Source: Candidatus Desulfofervidaceae bacterium
GTDB lineage: Bacteria; Desulfobacterota; Desulfofervidia; Desulfofervidales; Desulfofervidaceae
DNA length: 64,000 nt
Reading direction: 5' to 3'
NCBI GenBank assembly: GCA_027038965.1
Contig: JALWFG010000005.1
Location: forward strand, 310,001 to 374,000
The translations under genes and the position numbers were made by a program. How positions within the stretch are numbered: the stretch's first letter is position 1; each line of letters begins with the position of its first letter. Below the pieces are notes generated by a model, which saw only the letters and a list, made by a program, of their open reading frames with translations, was not told the origin of the DNA and ran no database searches. Below are positions 1-7,458 of the stretch, one piece after another.

Positions 1-1245
1 GATACAGCGGTGCATTTTCTAGACAATGTGATTGATGCCAATAAATATCCCTTGCCTCAAATAGAAAAAATTACTAAGGCCAACCGTAAAATTGGTCTGG
101 GCGTTATGGGTTTTGCAGATATGCTTATAAAGCTTGGCATTCCTTATGATTCTGAAAGGGCGGAAAAAATTGCTGCAGAAGTGATGGATTTTATTAACAA
201 ACGTTCCAAAGAGGCCTCAATAAAGCTGGCTGAAAAAAGGGGAAGCTTCCCAAATTTTGAGAAAAGTATATATCCAGAAAAAGGCTTCAAATATCTCCGC
301 AACGCCACCACTACTACCATTGCCCCTACAGGCAGCTTAAGTATTATTGCCGGTTGTTCAAGTGGCATTGAACCCCTCTTTGCCCTGGCCTATGAAAGAC
401 ACATTCTAAACGGCAACATCTTGCAGGAAATCCATCCCTTGTTTTTAGAAGTCGTTAAAAAAGAGGATTTTTACGGAGAAGATTTTTTAAAAGCCATCTC
501 TCGAGTTGGTTCTATTAAAATGCTTCAAGGCTACCAAATTCCAGAAACACTGAAACGGCTCTTTGTCACCGCCCATGACATTGATTACGAGTGGCATTTA
601 AGAATCCAAGCCGCCTTTCAAAAACATACCGATAATGCCGTGTCTAAAACCATTAATTTACCTCAAACTGCTACGGTAGAAGATATAAAAAAAATTTACT
701 TGATGGCCTACAAGCTGGGATTAAAAGGGGTAACCATTTATAGGGATAAAAGCAAACCAGAACAGGTCTTGATGGTTCCCTCAAAAGAAGGAAAAAGAAA
801 AATTGCCCCTAGACCGCGTCCCAAAATCACTCATGGAATAACCGAACGTGTTATGACAGGCTGTGGCAAGTTATATGTTACCGTCAATTTTGATGAACAT
901 GGCATCTGCGAGGTCTTTGCCCACATGGGCAAAACTGGAGGCTGTGCGGCCTCGCAAATTGAGGCTACCTGCAGGCTTATCTCTCTAGCCCTTCGCTCAG
1001 GTGTAAAGGTAGAAGCCATTGTTAGACAACTAAGAGGGATTCGTTGTCCCAGGCCTACTTGGAGTGAAGGTAAACAAGTGCTCTCTTGTGCCGATGCCAT
1101 TGCCCAAGTATTGGCAGAAATAGGTCGGGTTCAGGCAGAACCTGTTGAAATTGGTGTGCTTGCCTGCCCTGAATGCGGCGACGTTCTCATCCATGAAGGA
1201 GGATGTGTCACCTGCCGCACCTGTGGTTTTTCCAGATGTGATTGA
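1..1245 (+). CDS. nrdJ: Vitamin B12-dependent ribonucleotide reductase, C-terminal part (5' end outside window)
   Basis: The frame is open from base 1, so this is the C-terminal 414 residues of a longer protein. It contains the class II reductase core stretch NATTTTIAPTGSLSIIAGCS followed by GIEPLFALAYER, part of the active-site barrel that reduces ribonucleotides to deoxyribonucleotides using adenosylcobalamin. After a basic linker comes a TSCPD-type domain (GCGKLYVTV, then GGCAASQIEATCRLISLALR), typical of bacterial NrdJ. The extreme C-terminus is a four-cysteine zinc-ribbon-like tail (CPEC, then CVTCRTCGFSRC). In the family this cysteine-rich end helps re-reduce the active site. The enzyme works with or without oxygen, fitting an anaerobe. 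No regulatory site can be judged because the upstream region is missing. Confidence 0.95.
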   Translation, partial: DTAVHFLDNVIDANKYPLPQIEKITKANRKIGLGVMGFADMLIKLGIPYDSERAEKIAAEVMDFINKRSKEASIKLAEKRGSFPNFEKSIYPEKGFKYLRNATTTTIAPTGSLSIIAGCSSGIEPLFALAYERHILNGNILQEIHPLFLEVVKKEDFYGEDFLKAISRVGSIKMLQGYQIPETLKRLFVTAHDIDYEWHLRIQAAFQKHTDNAVSKTINLPQTATVEDIKKIYLMAYKLGLKGVTIYRDKSKPEQVLMVPSKEGKRKIAPRPRPKITHGITERVMTGCGKLYVTVNFDEHGICEVFAHMGKTGGCAASQIEATCRLISLALRSGVKVEAIVRQLRGIRCPRPTWSEGKQVLSCADAIAQVLAEIGRVQAEPVEIGVLACPECGDVLIHEGGCVTCRTCGFSRCD

Positions 1246-1257
1246 CATTTAAGCAAA

Positions 1258-2139
1258 TTATCTATCCGTTACGCTTACTCCATCCCATTCAACCTTGGTA
1301 TCTCTGTTAGCCGAGGAACCAAAATCGGCCTGTTCGCAATCTGAAAAAGAAAAGATTTGATTTGTACAAGTATTATTAGAATAGCCATAGGCCCCTTTTT
1401 GAATAAAGGCTTCCTTATTATTACTAATTTTAGTACAACTAGAATAATCTCCGCCTAAAACATAAATATCCTTGCTACTATTATTAAGAAGCCGATAAAA
1501 CTCTTTACCGCATCCAAGTTTATTATACAAAAGGATAAAACCCTCCCATTTTATTAGGTCGTCTGAATTAGGATTTTGAGACTCATAATCTCTATCACCA
1601 TCGCTATTTTCACCTTCGTATTGTTTGTTATTCCCCTTTGCTAGGATAACAAAAGCTACATTGGCAAAGCTTTTTCCACCATCTAGGGTAACCCGCGTGG
1701 TAGCAGTAGTCACACCGTCAATATAGGCCCCTAGTTGGTGACATATGTTTTGTGAAGTGGTATCAGTCAGGCTTCCATTAATTGCAGGACTTCCCTCTAC
1801 ATCATAATCAAACACTTGCCCATAGGCATCAGAGGACTCGGCCTTAGTAAGACCCAAACTAACATATGGCACCTTGCCTACATATTGGCCGCTGTCTTCT
1901 ATTCCATCAGAATTGGCATCGGCATAAGGCAAACGGCTGTGGTTCAACATATAGCCCACTAAGGCATCTCTAACTATCTCCAATCGGTTTTGAGTTTTTT
2001 TAAGGCGGTTTGTTTTGGAAAGGTTTAACATTAAGGTAAGCGATAAGGTAAGCAATATTCCCACAATTACTAACACTAAGGCCATCTCCAGGAGAGTAAA
2101 ACCTGAAGGTCTATCCACTTTGTTTCCAGAAAAGCTCAT
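1258..2139 (-). CDS. Type IV prepilin-like / pseudopilin protein (third of three)
   Basis: A 293-residue protein with a prepilin peptidase motif near the N-terminus: after about 13 residues the sequence SGFTLLEMALVLVIVGILL gives the glycine cleavage site, Phe at +1, Glu at +5 and the hydrophobic helix that packs in pilus cores. The rest is a long, Asn/Ser-rich globular domain with several cysteines (for example ICHQL, KLGCG, SSCTK, NTCTN) that could form disulfides outside the cell. It lies last in a minus-strand set of three prepilin genes and is probably co-transcribed from the sigma-54 promoter near 3450. I cannot tell whether it is a minor pilin, a type II secretion pseudopilin or another filament subunit. 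Confidence 0.8.
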   Translation of the reverse strand: MSFSGNKVDRPSGFTLLEMALVLVIVGILLTLSLTLMLNLSKTNRLKKTQNRLEIVRDALVGYMLNHSRLPYADANSDGIEDSGQYVGKVPYVSLGLTKAESSDAYGQVFDYDVEGSPAINGSLTDTTSQNICHQLGAYIDGVTTATTRVTLDGGKSFANVAFVILAKGNNKQYEGENSDGDRDYESQNPNSDDLIKWEGFILLYNKLGCGKEFYRLLNNSSKDIYVLGGDYSSCTKISNNKEAFIQKGAYGYSNNTCTNQIFSFSDCEQADFGSSANRDTKVEWDGVSVTDR

Positions 2140-2182
2140 TTTCTCTCCCTACCCACCATCCGCTATCAACTATAAATAAGTC

Positions 2183-2731
2183 TTATCTATCAAACCACCA
2201 ATGGAGGGTAGCTGCATTATTGGGATCGCTTACACTGCCATAATTTCCTCCATCCCAGCGCACGTTACCCGTATTAGCCACACCATCATCAATTTTGGTA
2301 TCAATTGATTGGGCTACCCAGGCAGGAACCCTAGTGGCATTAATTCGGTTGTAATTCGTGTAAGGGGAAGCCCCACCTTCAAAAGAGAAGATACCATTAA
2401 ATACATGTCTCTTATCATTGTCATGCACCAGTTGCTGCTTTTCTAATTCCTGCCAAGCAGTGGCATTATCATCTATAATTCCATCTGGGGGATTAGTAGT
2501 ATCCCCTGCATACCTCCCAATTCTATCCAGGTAAGTAAGCTGCGCCGACGCCACTAATTGGAGCTTAGAAAAAAAATTTTTTTCTTTGGCACTTTTTATC
2601 AATTCCTGACCTCTTAAAATGGCACCCATTAAGATGCCGATAATGACCAAAACAATCGCCAGTTCAATCAAGGTGAACCCTTTGCTTTCTTTGTTAAAGT
2701 TAAGAGCAAAGCAAACAATCTTTCTTTTCAT
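2183..2731 (-). CDS. Type IV prepilin-like protein (second of three)
   Basis: This 182-residue protein has the N-methylation/cleavage motif KGFTLIELAIVLVIIGILMG preceded by a short basic leader with several lysines. The following helix carries GAILRGQELIKSAKEKNFFSKLQ, a pattern shared with its upstream neighbour. The C-terminal part is rich in Asn, Asp, Gly and Trp and ends in HWWFDR. Its likely role is as a surface filament or pseudopilin subunit processed by a prepilin peptidase not encoded here. A start at the ATG at 2731 is supported by AAGGAG a few bases upstream. A long stem-loop in the 5' leader (2747-2787) abuts that ribosome binding site and may affect expression. Confidence 0.83.
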   Translation of the reverse strand: MKRKIVCFALNFNKESKGFTLIELAIVLVIIGILMGAILRGQELIKSAKEKNFFSKLQLVASAQLTYLDRIGRYAGDTTNPPDGIIDDNATAWQELEKQQLVHDNDKRHVFNGIFSFEGGASPYTNYNRINATRVPAWVAQSIDTKIDDGVANTGNVRWDGGNYGSVSDPNNAATLHWWFDR

Positions 2732-2746
2732 TTTTTATCTACTCCT

Positions 2747-2787
2747 TATAGACATTTTCTGTCACTTAACGACAAAAAATGTCTATA
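2747..2787 (-). promoter_or_regulatory. 17-bp stem-loop in the leader of the second prepilin gene
   Basis: TATAGACATTTT begins the left arm (2747-2763), which pairs with the right arm (2771-2787) over 17 positions with one T/C mismatch (a G-T wobble in RNA), around a 7-nt loop. On the coding strand the hairpin ends right next to the AAGGAG of the gene starting at 2731, so it could mask or expose the ribosome binding site, stabilise the processed 3' mRNA segment or partly terminate transcription. There is no T-run after it, so a simple terminator is unlikely. Confidence 0.6.
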
Positions 2788-2812
2788 ACTCCTAATTCCT
2801 AGCCCCTGGTCA

Positions 2813-3379
2813 CTAATCTAATGCCCAATAAATCCTCAATAAAGCCGTACTTGTATAATCAGCGCTTGCTCGAATACTTCCGGTATTGTACACCCCATCA
2901 TCGTACTTCTCGTCCAGCATTCGAGCTGCATCAGCAGGAACATTGATAGCCATAATGCAATTGCGCCTGCCAACTGTGCCTCCAAAATTGTAATAGTAAA
3001 ACTGATACTGTCCCCCAAATGCATGATTTACTGGGGTTGTATCAGTCCCATCTCCAGCAATAAGCCGTGAATATCTCAAATGACTCCAAGCATTTGTACG
3101 CTCTGCCGTATTCCAAACGCCATCTCCATTCCCATCTGTAGCCCCTGTCCACCTAGTGCTGGCCTTAGGGTCATCTCCTGGTAAATACCCATATCTATCT
3201 TGATAAGAGTAAACAGCAGCCATCAAACCATTAAATCCATTAACTAAATTTTTCACCTTGGCGTTAAAAATCATTTCCTGCCCTTTCAATACGGCTCCTA
3301 GAATTAAACCAATAATCACCAAAACAATCGCCAGTTCTACCAAGGTAAAACCCCTCTTTTGATCTAGTACCCCTTTCAT
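2813..3379 (-). CDS. Type IV prepilin-like protein (first of three)
   Basis: The start is placed at the ATG at 3379 because GAGGAGG lies just upstream and because this leaves a short basic leader (MKGVLDQKR) before the processing motif GFTLVELAIVLVIIGLILG. An in-frame start further upstream at 3424 would add an unlikely leader. The mature helix continues as GAVLKGQEMIFNAKVKNLVN, then a globular part with an acidic, Ca-binding-like stretch DGNGDGVWN around mid-protein. At 188 residues it is the size of a minor pilin or pseudopilin. It is the promoter-proximal gene of the set and sits about 50 bases behind a sigma-54 type promoter, as is usual for pilin genes under PilR-like activators. Confidence 0.85.
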   Translation of the reverse strand: MKGVLDQKRGFTLVELAIVLVIIGLILGAVLKGQEMIFNAKVKNLVNGFNGLMAAVYSYQDRYGYLPGDDPKASTRWTGATDGNGDGVWNTAERTNAWSHLRYSRLIAGDGTDTTPVNHAFGGQYQFYYYNFGGTVGRRNCIMAINVPADAARMLDEKYDDGVYNTGSIRASADYTSTALLRIYWALD

Positions 3380-3439
3380 TGCCTCAACCTCCTCAATTTT
3401 AATTTTGTTTAACCTTGCTAGCAATCTTTAGCAAAATAG

Positions 3440-3457
3440 GAGCAAAATATATGCCAA
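3440..3457 (-). promoter_or_regulatory. Sigma-54 (-24/-12) promoter of the prepilin genes
   Basis: Read on the minus strand the site is TTGGCATATATTTTGCTC. It has GG at -24 (3454-3455) and GC at -12 (3442-3443) separated by exactly 10 bases, as in the consensus TGGCAC-N5-TTGCT. The expected transcription start is near 3430, leaving roughly a 50-base leader to the prepilin start at 3379. Pilin promoters of this class need an NtrC-family activator; one is encoded at 40770 but a link is only inferred. Confidence 0.72.
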
Positions 3458-3595
3458 ACATTAATCAAGAGGGGAATAATTTAACTACTAACCCTATATT
3501 TATTCAGTTTATAGATTCCCTGGGAAACCAGCCTATCAAGATTAACTACAAAAACTGTAGAATCAACCACAAAAAAATAAATGCACTTTTCATCA

Positions 3596-3871
3596 TCACT
3601 TAAAACCAATGGCATTTTTAGGACACACATTAACACATCGTCCACACCCAACACAAAGATTGGGATTTATTTTGGCCTTTTTATTCAAGATTTCTATGGC
3701 TCCCATAGGACATTCTTTGGCACACATCCCACATCCTACGCATTTTTCTTCATCTACCTTGGGAACCCTTCGGTAAACTCTTCTTCCTATTACCCCTATC
3801 CGTCTCCAACCCCCTCTTCTAGCCCAGCCTCTACCCTTACCCCAACCTCTGCCTCTACCCCAACCTGGCAT
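3596..3871 (-). CDS. 2[4Fe-4S] ferredoxin with a Gly/Arg/Trp-rich N-terminus
   Basis: The 91-residue product has two classical cluster motifs: Cys44, Cys47, Cys50 with Cys54-Pro, and Cys73, Cys76, Cys79 with Cys83-Pro. It can therefore carry two [4Fe-4S] centres for low-potential electron transfer in the cytoplasm. The first 40 residues are unusual: a glycine, arginine and tryptophan repeat region (MPGWGRGRGWGKGRGW) that is strongly basic. Such glycine-rich heads occur on small ferredoxin or DUF5320-like proteins of anaerobes, function unknown. The start is fixed by AGGAG overlapping the stop of the upstream yggS gene, so the two are translated together. Its redox partner is not evident in the window. 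Confidence 0.88.
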   Translation of the reverse strand: MPGWGRGRGWGKGRGWARRGGWRRIGVIGRRVYRRVPKVDEEKCVGCGMCAKECPMGAIEILNKKAKINPNLCVGCGRCVNVCPKNAIGFK

Positions 3872-3873
3872 TT

Positions 3874-4539
3874 TTATCTCCTTTCTCCAAAGATTTTGGT
3901 GCCAATACGCACCAGGTTAGCACCTTCCTCAATGGCTACTTTATAAGAATTTGTCATTCCCATAGAAAGATACTTCATTTCCACATTGGGAAGCTGAAGC
4001 GATTTAATCCTCTCAAATATCTGCTTGGTTTGTTTAAAATAGGGCCTTGAGTCCTCAGGATTACCAAACCTTGGTCCCATAGTCATAAGCCCCATTAATT
4101 TCACATTTTTCAAGCTTGATATTTTCTTAGCCAAGTCTTCAACCTCTTCAGGCATTACCCCCGATTTTTGAGGCTCTCGGCCGCTATTTACTTCTATGAG
4201 AATCGGCATTATTTTAGGAATGCGGGCACACTTTTCACTTATTGCCTGAGCGACTTCAAACGAATCTACCGTTTCAATCATATCAAAGGCCTTGAGGTAT
4301 TTTATCTTTAACAAATCGTGTTTTTGGGTTTTGGGGCTTCCGATAAAATGCCATCTTGCCTTTAGCTTTACTTCCGGATAAACCCTTTTCATATCTTTCA
4401 TGTAATTTTCGCCAATGATTTTAACCCCCGCAGCAATGGCTTCTTCAATTTCTTCAGCACTCCTTGTTTTGGCTGCGGCCTCAAGTTCCACCCCCTGAGG
4501 CAATTCGGCCAAAATACGTTTCACATTCTCAGCAATCAT
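3874..4539 (-). CDS. yggS: YggS/PLPBP family pyridoxal phosphate-binding protein
   Basis: The protein is 221 residues long, the usual size. The family lysine that binds pyridoxal phosphate is in AAAKTRSAEEIEEAI near residue 24, and other family landmarks are visible: GENYMKD, WHFIGSPKTQK (normally IGxLQxNK), a VNSGREPQKSG segment, GLMTMGP and SMGMTNSYKVAIEEGANLVRIG near the end. These proteins have a single TIM-barrel domain, are not known to catalyse a reaction, and buffer PLP and keto acid pools. The start ATG has AAGGAG upstream. It is followed at once by the ferredoxin gene, probably as one transcript. The GSPKTQK variation from GxLQxNK is mild and seen among distant members. Confidence 0.92.
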   Translation of the reverse strand: MIAENVKRILAELPQGVELEAAAKTRSAEEIEEAIAAGVKIIGENYMKDMKRVYPEVKLKARWHFIGSPKTQKHDLLKIKYLKAFDMIETVDSFEVAQAISEKCARIPKIMPILIEVNSGREPQKSGVMPEEVEDLAKKISSLKNVKLMGLMTMGPRFGNPEDSRPYFKQTKQIFERIKSLQLPNVEMKYLSMGMTNSYKVAIEEGANLVRIGTKIFGERR

Positions 4540-4613
4540 AAAACATCTCCTTATCAGAAACCTCCTGTAGATTTAACGATATATCTTTTTTTGATAAAAG
4601 GCAAGTTTAAATC

Positions 4614-4641
4614 AGTTGATAGTTGATAGTTGATAGTTGGT
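4614..4641. repeat. Tandem heptamer repeat (AGTTGAT)
   Basis: Three exact copies of AGTTGAT (4614-4634) and a variant AGTTGGT (4635-4641) sit in the gap between yggS and birA. Related A/GTTGAT-like words recur in other gaps of this window (about 2155-2175 and, reverse complemented, about 29716-29740). No gene overlaps it. Confidence 0.8.
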
Positions 4642-4695
4642 GGTTAAGTAGAAGTCCTTCCTTAAACCAGATGCCCTAAAGCGAAGTTTCCAGGC

Positions 4696-4733
4696 TTGAC
4701 AAGTCGTTAACCTAATTATATTAATAGTTAACT
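4696..4733 (+). promoter_or_regulatory. BirA-type operator overlapping the promoter of the biotin operon
   Basis: TTGACA at 4696-4701 is followed after 17 bases by TATTAA (4719-4724), a plausible -35/-10 pair. Two GTTAAC half-sites, at 4706-4711 and 4727-4732, form a dyad with 15 bases between them. This resembles the biotin operators of bacteria whose BirA has a DNA-binding domain (GTTAACC-spacer-GGTTAAC type), though the right half lacks the flanking GG. Occupancy would cover the -10 region, giving autorepression when biotin is plentiful. The start codon of birA at 4734 lies where transcription should begin, so the message may be nearly leaderless. Confidence 0.65.
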
Positions 4734-5645
4734 ATGCGAAAGGTCATTTTAGATATTTTAGCTCAGGCTCAATCCCCTGTTTCTGGAGAGGAACTAAGCA
4801 AAAAACTTGGGGTTTCAAGGGTAGCGGTGTGGAAACACATTCAAACTCTAAAGAAATTAGGCTATGGGATAGAAAGCAACTCATTGGGGTATCGGCTTTT
4901 AAATCGTCCGGATTTGCTTTTGCCTGAGGAATTAGGGGATTTGGGTATTAAAGTCTATCACTTTCAAGAATTACCCTCCACTATGGATGTCGCTCGTAAA
5001 CTGGCCCAAAAAGGAGAAACAGCGTTAGTCATTGCTGAAACTCAAACTCATGGTAAAGGGCGTCTGGGAAGAAATTGGCATTCCGATAAAGGGGGGATAT
5101 ATTTTAGCCTGATTTTAAGGCCCCATGTTTATCCCGCCTCTGCCCATTTGCTTTGTCTGATGACCGCTATCTGTGTAGCCAAGGCAATTAGGCATCTTTA
5201 TGGTCTGAAAGCCAAGTTGAAGTGGCCCAATGATGTTTTAATTGGTGGGAAAAAAGTTTGTGGCATACTGGCAGAAATGGAAGCTGAGATGGATATGGTA
5301 AAATATATCAATCTGGGCGTGGGTATAAACGCCAACAATACCATCTCCTATTATGCAAAGACTGCGGTGTCTTTAAAGGAACTCTTGGGCAAAGAAGTTA
5401 ATCGTAAGGCCCTTTTAATTGAGGTATTAAATCAGATTAAATATCATCTAGGACAACCTGAAGAAAAATTAACCCAATTGTGGAAGCAATTAAGCGATAC
5501 CTTGGGGAAAAAGGTCAGGGTAATTGCGCCCAGGCAAATCTTTGAGGGAGAAGCAATATCTTTAGATACAGATGGGGCCTTAATTATAAAAACGGCTCAG
5601 GGAATAAAGAAGGTGGTGGCTGGTGATTGTATACACCTGCGATAA
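4734..5645 (+). CDS. birA: Bifunctional biotin ligase / biotin operon repressor BirA
   Basis: BirA attaches biotin to acyl carrier subunits of carboxylases via biotinyl-AMP, and with biotinyl-AMP bound represses biotin genes. The 303-residue protein has an N-terminal winged helix (residues about 15-50, SGEELSKKLGVSRVAVWKHI), the ligase domain with the biotinyl-AMP loop GKGRLGR at 107-113, KWPNDV further on, and a small C-terminal SH3-like domain ending KKVVAGDCIHLR. The helix-turn-helix makes this the regulatory class of BirA, in line with the operator just upstream. No Shine-Dalgarno sequence precedes the ATG, consistent with a leaderless or very short leader transcript. It heads the operon, with the TonB receptor 15 bases downstream. 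Confidence 0.95.
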   Translation: MRKVILDILAQAQSPVSGEELSKKLGVSRVAVWKHIQTLKKLGYGIESNSLGYRLLNRPDLLLPEELGDLGIKVYHFQELPSTMDVARKLAQKGETALVIAETQTHGKGRLGRNWHSDKGGIYFSLILRPHVYPASAHLLCLMTAICVAKAIRHLYGLKAKLKWPNDVLIGGKKVCGILAEMEAEMDMVKYINLGVGINANNTISYYAKTAVSLKELLGKEVNRKALLIEVLNQIKYHLGQPEEKLTQLWKQLSDTLGKKVRVIAPRQIFEGEAISLDTDGALIIKTAQGIKKVVAGDCIHLR

Positions 5646-5660
5646 AAAGGAGGGCTAAGG

Positions 5661-7448
5661 ATGAGACACATCTTTGTTATGCTTGTTTGGTTAACTTTCT
5701 GTTCTTTATGGTTAACAAACACCATGGCAGAGGACATGATGCTTGCACCGGTGGTAGTTACCGCCACTCATTTTAAGACCCCTCAAACAGAGGTAGGTCG
5801 AAAGACTGAAGTTATTACAAAAGAGGAAATCAAGGCCTTGCCGGTCCATTCGGTTAACGAATTACTCGGATATTTAAGTAGTGTGGATGTGCGCACGCGG
5901 GGGATTGCAGGGATGCAAACCGATTTTTCCATCAGGGGAAGCAATTTTGAACAGGTATTGATTCTGGTCAACGGTATAAGAATCAACGACCCGCAAACCG
6001 GACATCTTTTGGGAGACATTCCCATATCCCTTTCTGAAATTGAGCGCATTGAGGTCGTGCCTGGAGGGGCCAGTGGCCTGTACGGACACGGTGGCTTTGG
6101 AGGCGTAATTAATATCATCACCCAAAAGAAAAAGAGACCCGGTATTCAGGCTCAATTTGGCCACGGGAAGTATGATTACAACCTTGAAGGGTTGGGACTA
6201 AGCACCCCTGCCTTTAAAGACACCCAGCTCAGCCTTAATTTAGAAAGGCAATTAAGCAATGGTTACCGGCCAGATACAGACTTTGACCATAAGCTGGGCA
6301 ATCTTTGCCTGAATGGTCAGGGCCTCCAATTGCTGGTCGGAATTGACGACAAAAAATTTGGGGCAAACAGCTTTTATACCACCTATTATCCCTGGCAATG
6401 GGAGCACACCCAGACACAGTTGCTTTTTGCCCAAAAGGAATTCTTGTTTGGGGAGGCTTCATTTACCCCAAGCCTTATCTACCGCCGTCATAATGACCAC
6501 TTTGTGTTGGATAGAAGCAATCCCGATTTTTATCAAAACCACCACCGCACCCATGTTTATGACTTACAGCTTCCTTTTAAATGGCACACAAAACTTGTTA
6601 ATTTGGGCACAGGCCTTGAACTGGGGCGTGAAGGGATAAAGAGCACCCGACTTGAGAATCACTTTCGGTGGCATGAAGGCATATTTTTTAGCCTGAATCC
6701 CCATCTTAAAAGGATTAACTCCAATCTTGACCTAAGGGTTGACCATTACAGTGAAGGACTAGGCACCCAATTTTCATACAACTTGGCCCTTGCCTATCAT
6801 CCCACAAAGGTCGTTAAGTTTAGGGCCGCCACAGGGCGCTCTTTTCGCATTCCAAGTTATACCGAACTCTATTATAGCTCTCCGGCCAATCATGGAAACC
6901 CAAATTTAAATCCTGAACGTGCCTGGCATTTGGAAGGAGGAATAGACTTTTTACAGCCTAATTGGGTATCAGGCATCACTATCTTTAAGCGCTGGGGAAG
7001 ACAAATCATTGACTGGATAAAGGAAGGCCATGCCTATTATGCCCAAAACATAGGGCAGGTAAACACCCTTGGCAGCACGGTTTATCTTAACCTTTTGTGG
7101 CAGAAACACACCTTGAAACTTGATTATACCTTTTTAAATCAAACATATCATTGTCAAGGCAAGGCTAAATATGCCGGTGGTTACTTAAAACATAAGGCCG
7201 ACCTTATCCTTATTTCCCGCTGGCCCTGGCAAATTAACACCAGTCTAGCCCTTTCCTACCAAAAGCGCCTTGGCCAAACTGCCTACCTTTTATTGGATGC
7301 CAAGCTAGAAAAGCAATTGAAGTCCCAATACGGGCGGTATAGCCTCTTTTTAGAGGGCAAAAACCTGCTTGATGCCAATTATGAAGACATAAGCGGTGTG
7401 CCTATGCCCGGCATCTGGTTTTGGGGAGGGGTAAAAATAAACCTTTAG
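5661..7448 (+). CDS. TonB-dependent outer membrane receptor in the biotin operon
   Basis: A 595-residue BtuB-sized receptor. It has a signal peptide of about 23 residues (hydrophobic core VMLVWLTFCSLWL, ending TMAED), a TonB box-like APVVVTAT at the mature N-terminus, then a plug domain with the family motifs FSIRGSNFEQVLILVNGIR, IERIEVVPGGASGLYG and GGVINIIT, and a long beta-barrel ending in an aromatic strand (WFWGGVKINL). Such receptors take up scarce nutrients across the outer membrane using TonB energy. Its place between birA and bioF, behind the BirA-type operator with strong AAGGAGG translation signal, suggests the ligand is biotin or a biotin precursor. The sequence alone does not prove the ligand; cobalamin or another vitamin is possible. 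Confidence 0.9.
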   Translation: MRHIFVMLVWLTFCSLWLTNTMAEDMMLAPVVVTATHFKTPQTEVGRKTEVITKEEIKALPVHSVNELLGYLSSVDVRTRGIAGMQTDFSIRGSNFEQVLILVNGIRINDPQTGHLLGDIPISLSEIERIEVVPGGASGLYGHGGFGGVINIITQKKKRPGIQAQFGHGKYDYNLEGLGLSTPAFKDTQLSLNLERQLSNGYRPDTDFDHKLGNLCLNGQGLQLLVGIDDKKFGANSFYTTYYPWQWEHTQTQLLFAQKEFLFGEASFTPSLIYRRHNDHFVLDRSNPDFYQNHHRTHVYDLQLPFKWHTKLVNLGTGLELGREGIKSTRLENHFRWHEGIFFSLNPHLKRINSNLDLRVDHYSEGLGTQFSYNLALAYHPTKVVKFRAATGRSFRIPSYTELYYSSPANHGNPNLNPERAWHLEGGIDFLQPNWVSGITIFKRWGRQIIDWIKEGHAYYAQNIGQVNTLGSTVYLNLLWQKHTLKLDYTFLNQTYHCQGKAKYAGGYLKHKADLILISRWPWQINTSLALSYQKRLGQTAYLLLDAKLEKQLKSQYGRYSLFLEGKNLLDANYEDISGVPMPGIWFWGGVKINL

Positions 7449-7458
7449 GAATCCGAGT

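Noticed and set aside
3415-3603. Plus-strand 62-codon frame upstream of the prepilin genes
   Set aside because: No ribosome binding site, low-complexity content, and it overlaps the sigma-54 promoter of the opposite strand.
3581-3946. Plus-strand 121-codon frame rich in Pro, Ser and Thr
   Set aside because: It is the antisense shadow of the ferredoxin gene with its Gly/Arg/Trp repeat region.
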